Assembly: GCF_001039355.2 (NCBI RefSeq)
Contig: NW_019775169.1
Span: forward strand, 383,730-447,729
From: Lingula anatina
Taxonomy: Eukaryota > Brachiopoda > Lingulata > Lingulida > Lingulidae
Direction of reading: 5' to 3'
Length of the DNA: 64,000 nucleotides
The notes beneath the pieces are model-generated. The model was not told the DNA's origin. It ran no database searches and saw only the letters and a list, made by a program, of their open reading frames with translations. Made by a program: the position numbers and the translations under genes. Below, in pieces: positions 63,801 through 64,000 of the stretch. Positions within the stretch are counted from its first letter, which is position 1. The number at the start of each line of letters is the position of its first letter.

Positions 63801-64000
63801 TCCTGTTGTGCAGGTCTTACATGCCACACCCCCTTGGTGGCATATAGACTTGTGGTTACTGAGTGACAGCTATTGGAGAGGCTAGGAGAGAGGGCATTGG
63901 GACTTCCTTCCCTTTTGAGGAAGCTGTGAGTTATGGTTATTAATAGGCAGAGAGGTGAGATGTCAATTTCACAGACTTCAGACTACTTCTTAGGACTGAT
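60847..64000 (+). repeat. 3.2-kb direct repeat, copy B (runs off the window)
   Basis: Second copy of 55370-58564. It starts two bases after the N at 60845. Differences from copy A are of the kind seen between alleles. Confidence 0.97.

Noticed and set aside
1-64000. CRISPR arrays, prokaryotic operons, tRNA or rRNA genes
   Set aside because: None seen. Repeats in the window are microsatellites, minisatellites or transposon-like, and no cloverleaf or rRNA sequence was recognised by eye.

Overview
This is nuclear DNA from an animal. Genes are split by introns of about 0.1-1.7 kb with GT/AG borders, poly(A) signals follow stop codons, and microsatellites, small inverted-repeat elements and runs of N are common. 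I rebuilt the gene models by joining exons by hand with matching splice phase. The gene families present (quiver-type Ly6 proteins, a peptide-type GPCR, VDAC, sphingomyelin-synthase-related protein, a CYP3-type P450) fit a marine invertebrate bilaterian. A lophotrochozoan such as a mollusc or brachiopod, or an ambulacrarian, seems most likely, but no single feature fixes the phylum.

Layout. 1-2.9 kb: last exon of one Ly6/quiver-like gene, then a complete four-exon paralogue (+). 6.5-9.9 kb: two-coding-exon rhodopsin-family GPCR (+). 10.5-12.0 kb: a degenerate duplicated repeat. 14.1-17.2 kb: a three-exon gene for a secreted, possibly neuropeptide-like precursor that I do not recognise (+). 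19.2-22.5 kb: complete eight-coding-exon VDAC/porin gene (-), with a 219-base gap in one intron. 23.3-27.1 kb: complete four-coding-exon SAMD8/SMSr gene (+), head to head with VDAC. 27.8-29.9 kb: repeat cluster with a single-N join. 30.1-34.6 kb: nine exons of a CYP3-type cytochrome P450 (+) with an open frame but no exons for the N-terminal quarter. 35.4-37.1 kb: inverted-repeat elements. 39-54 kb: several very short phase-1 exons (+), three starting with ATG, which look like alternative 5' exons of one large gene whose body lies beyond the window. 55.4-58.6 kb and 60.8-64.0 kb: a 3.2 kb noncoding segment present twice, the second copy starting right after a single N.

How the genes relate. 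These are ordinary single-copy metazoan genes, not an operon. The most meaningful neighbourhood is VDAC next to SAMD8. Both proteins are tied to ceramide biology, and their orthologues VDAC2 and SAMD8 are, as I recall, neighbours in human 10q22.2, so this may be an ancient linkage. The other points for follow-up are the unrecognised secreted precursor with an internal W-x-P-P...V-P-W repeat, the truncated P450 beside an assembly join, and the multi-promoter gene at 39-54 kb. I found no convincing new defence, mobile or biosynthetic system. Much of the odd structure is small transposable elements or assembly joins.
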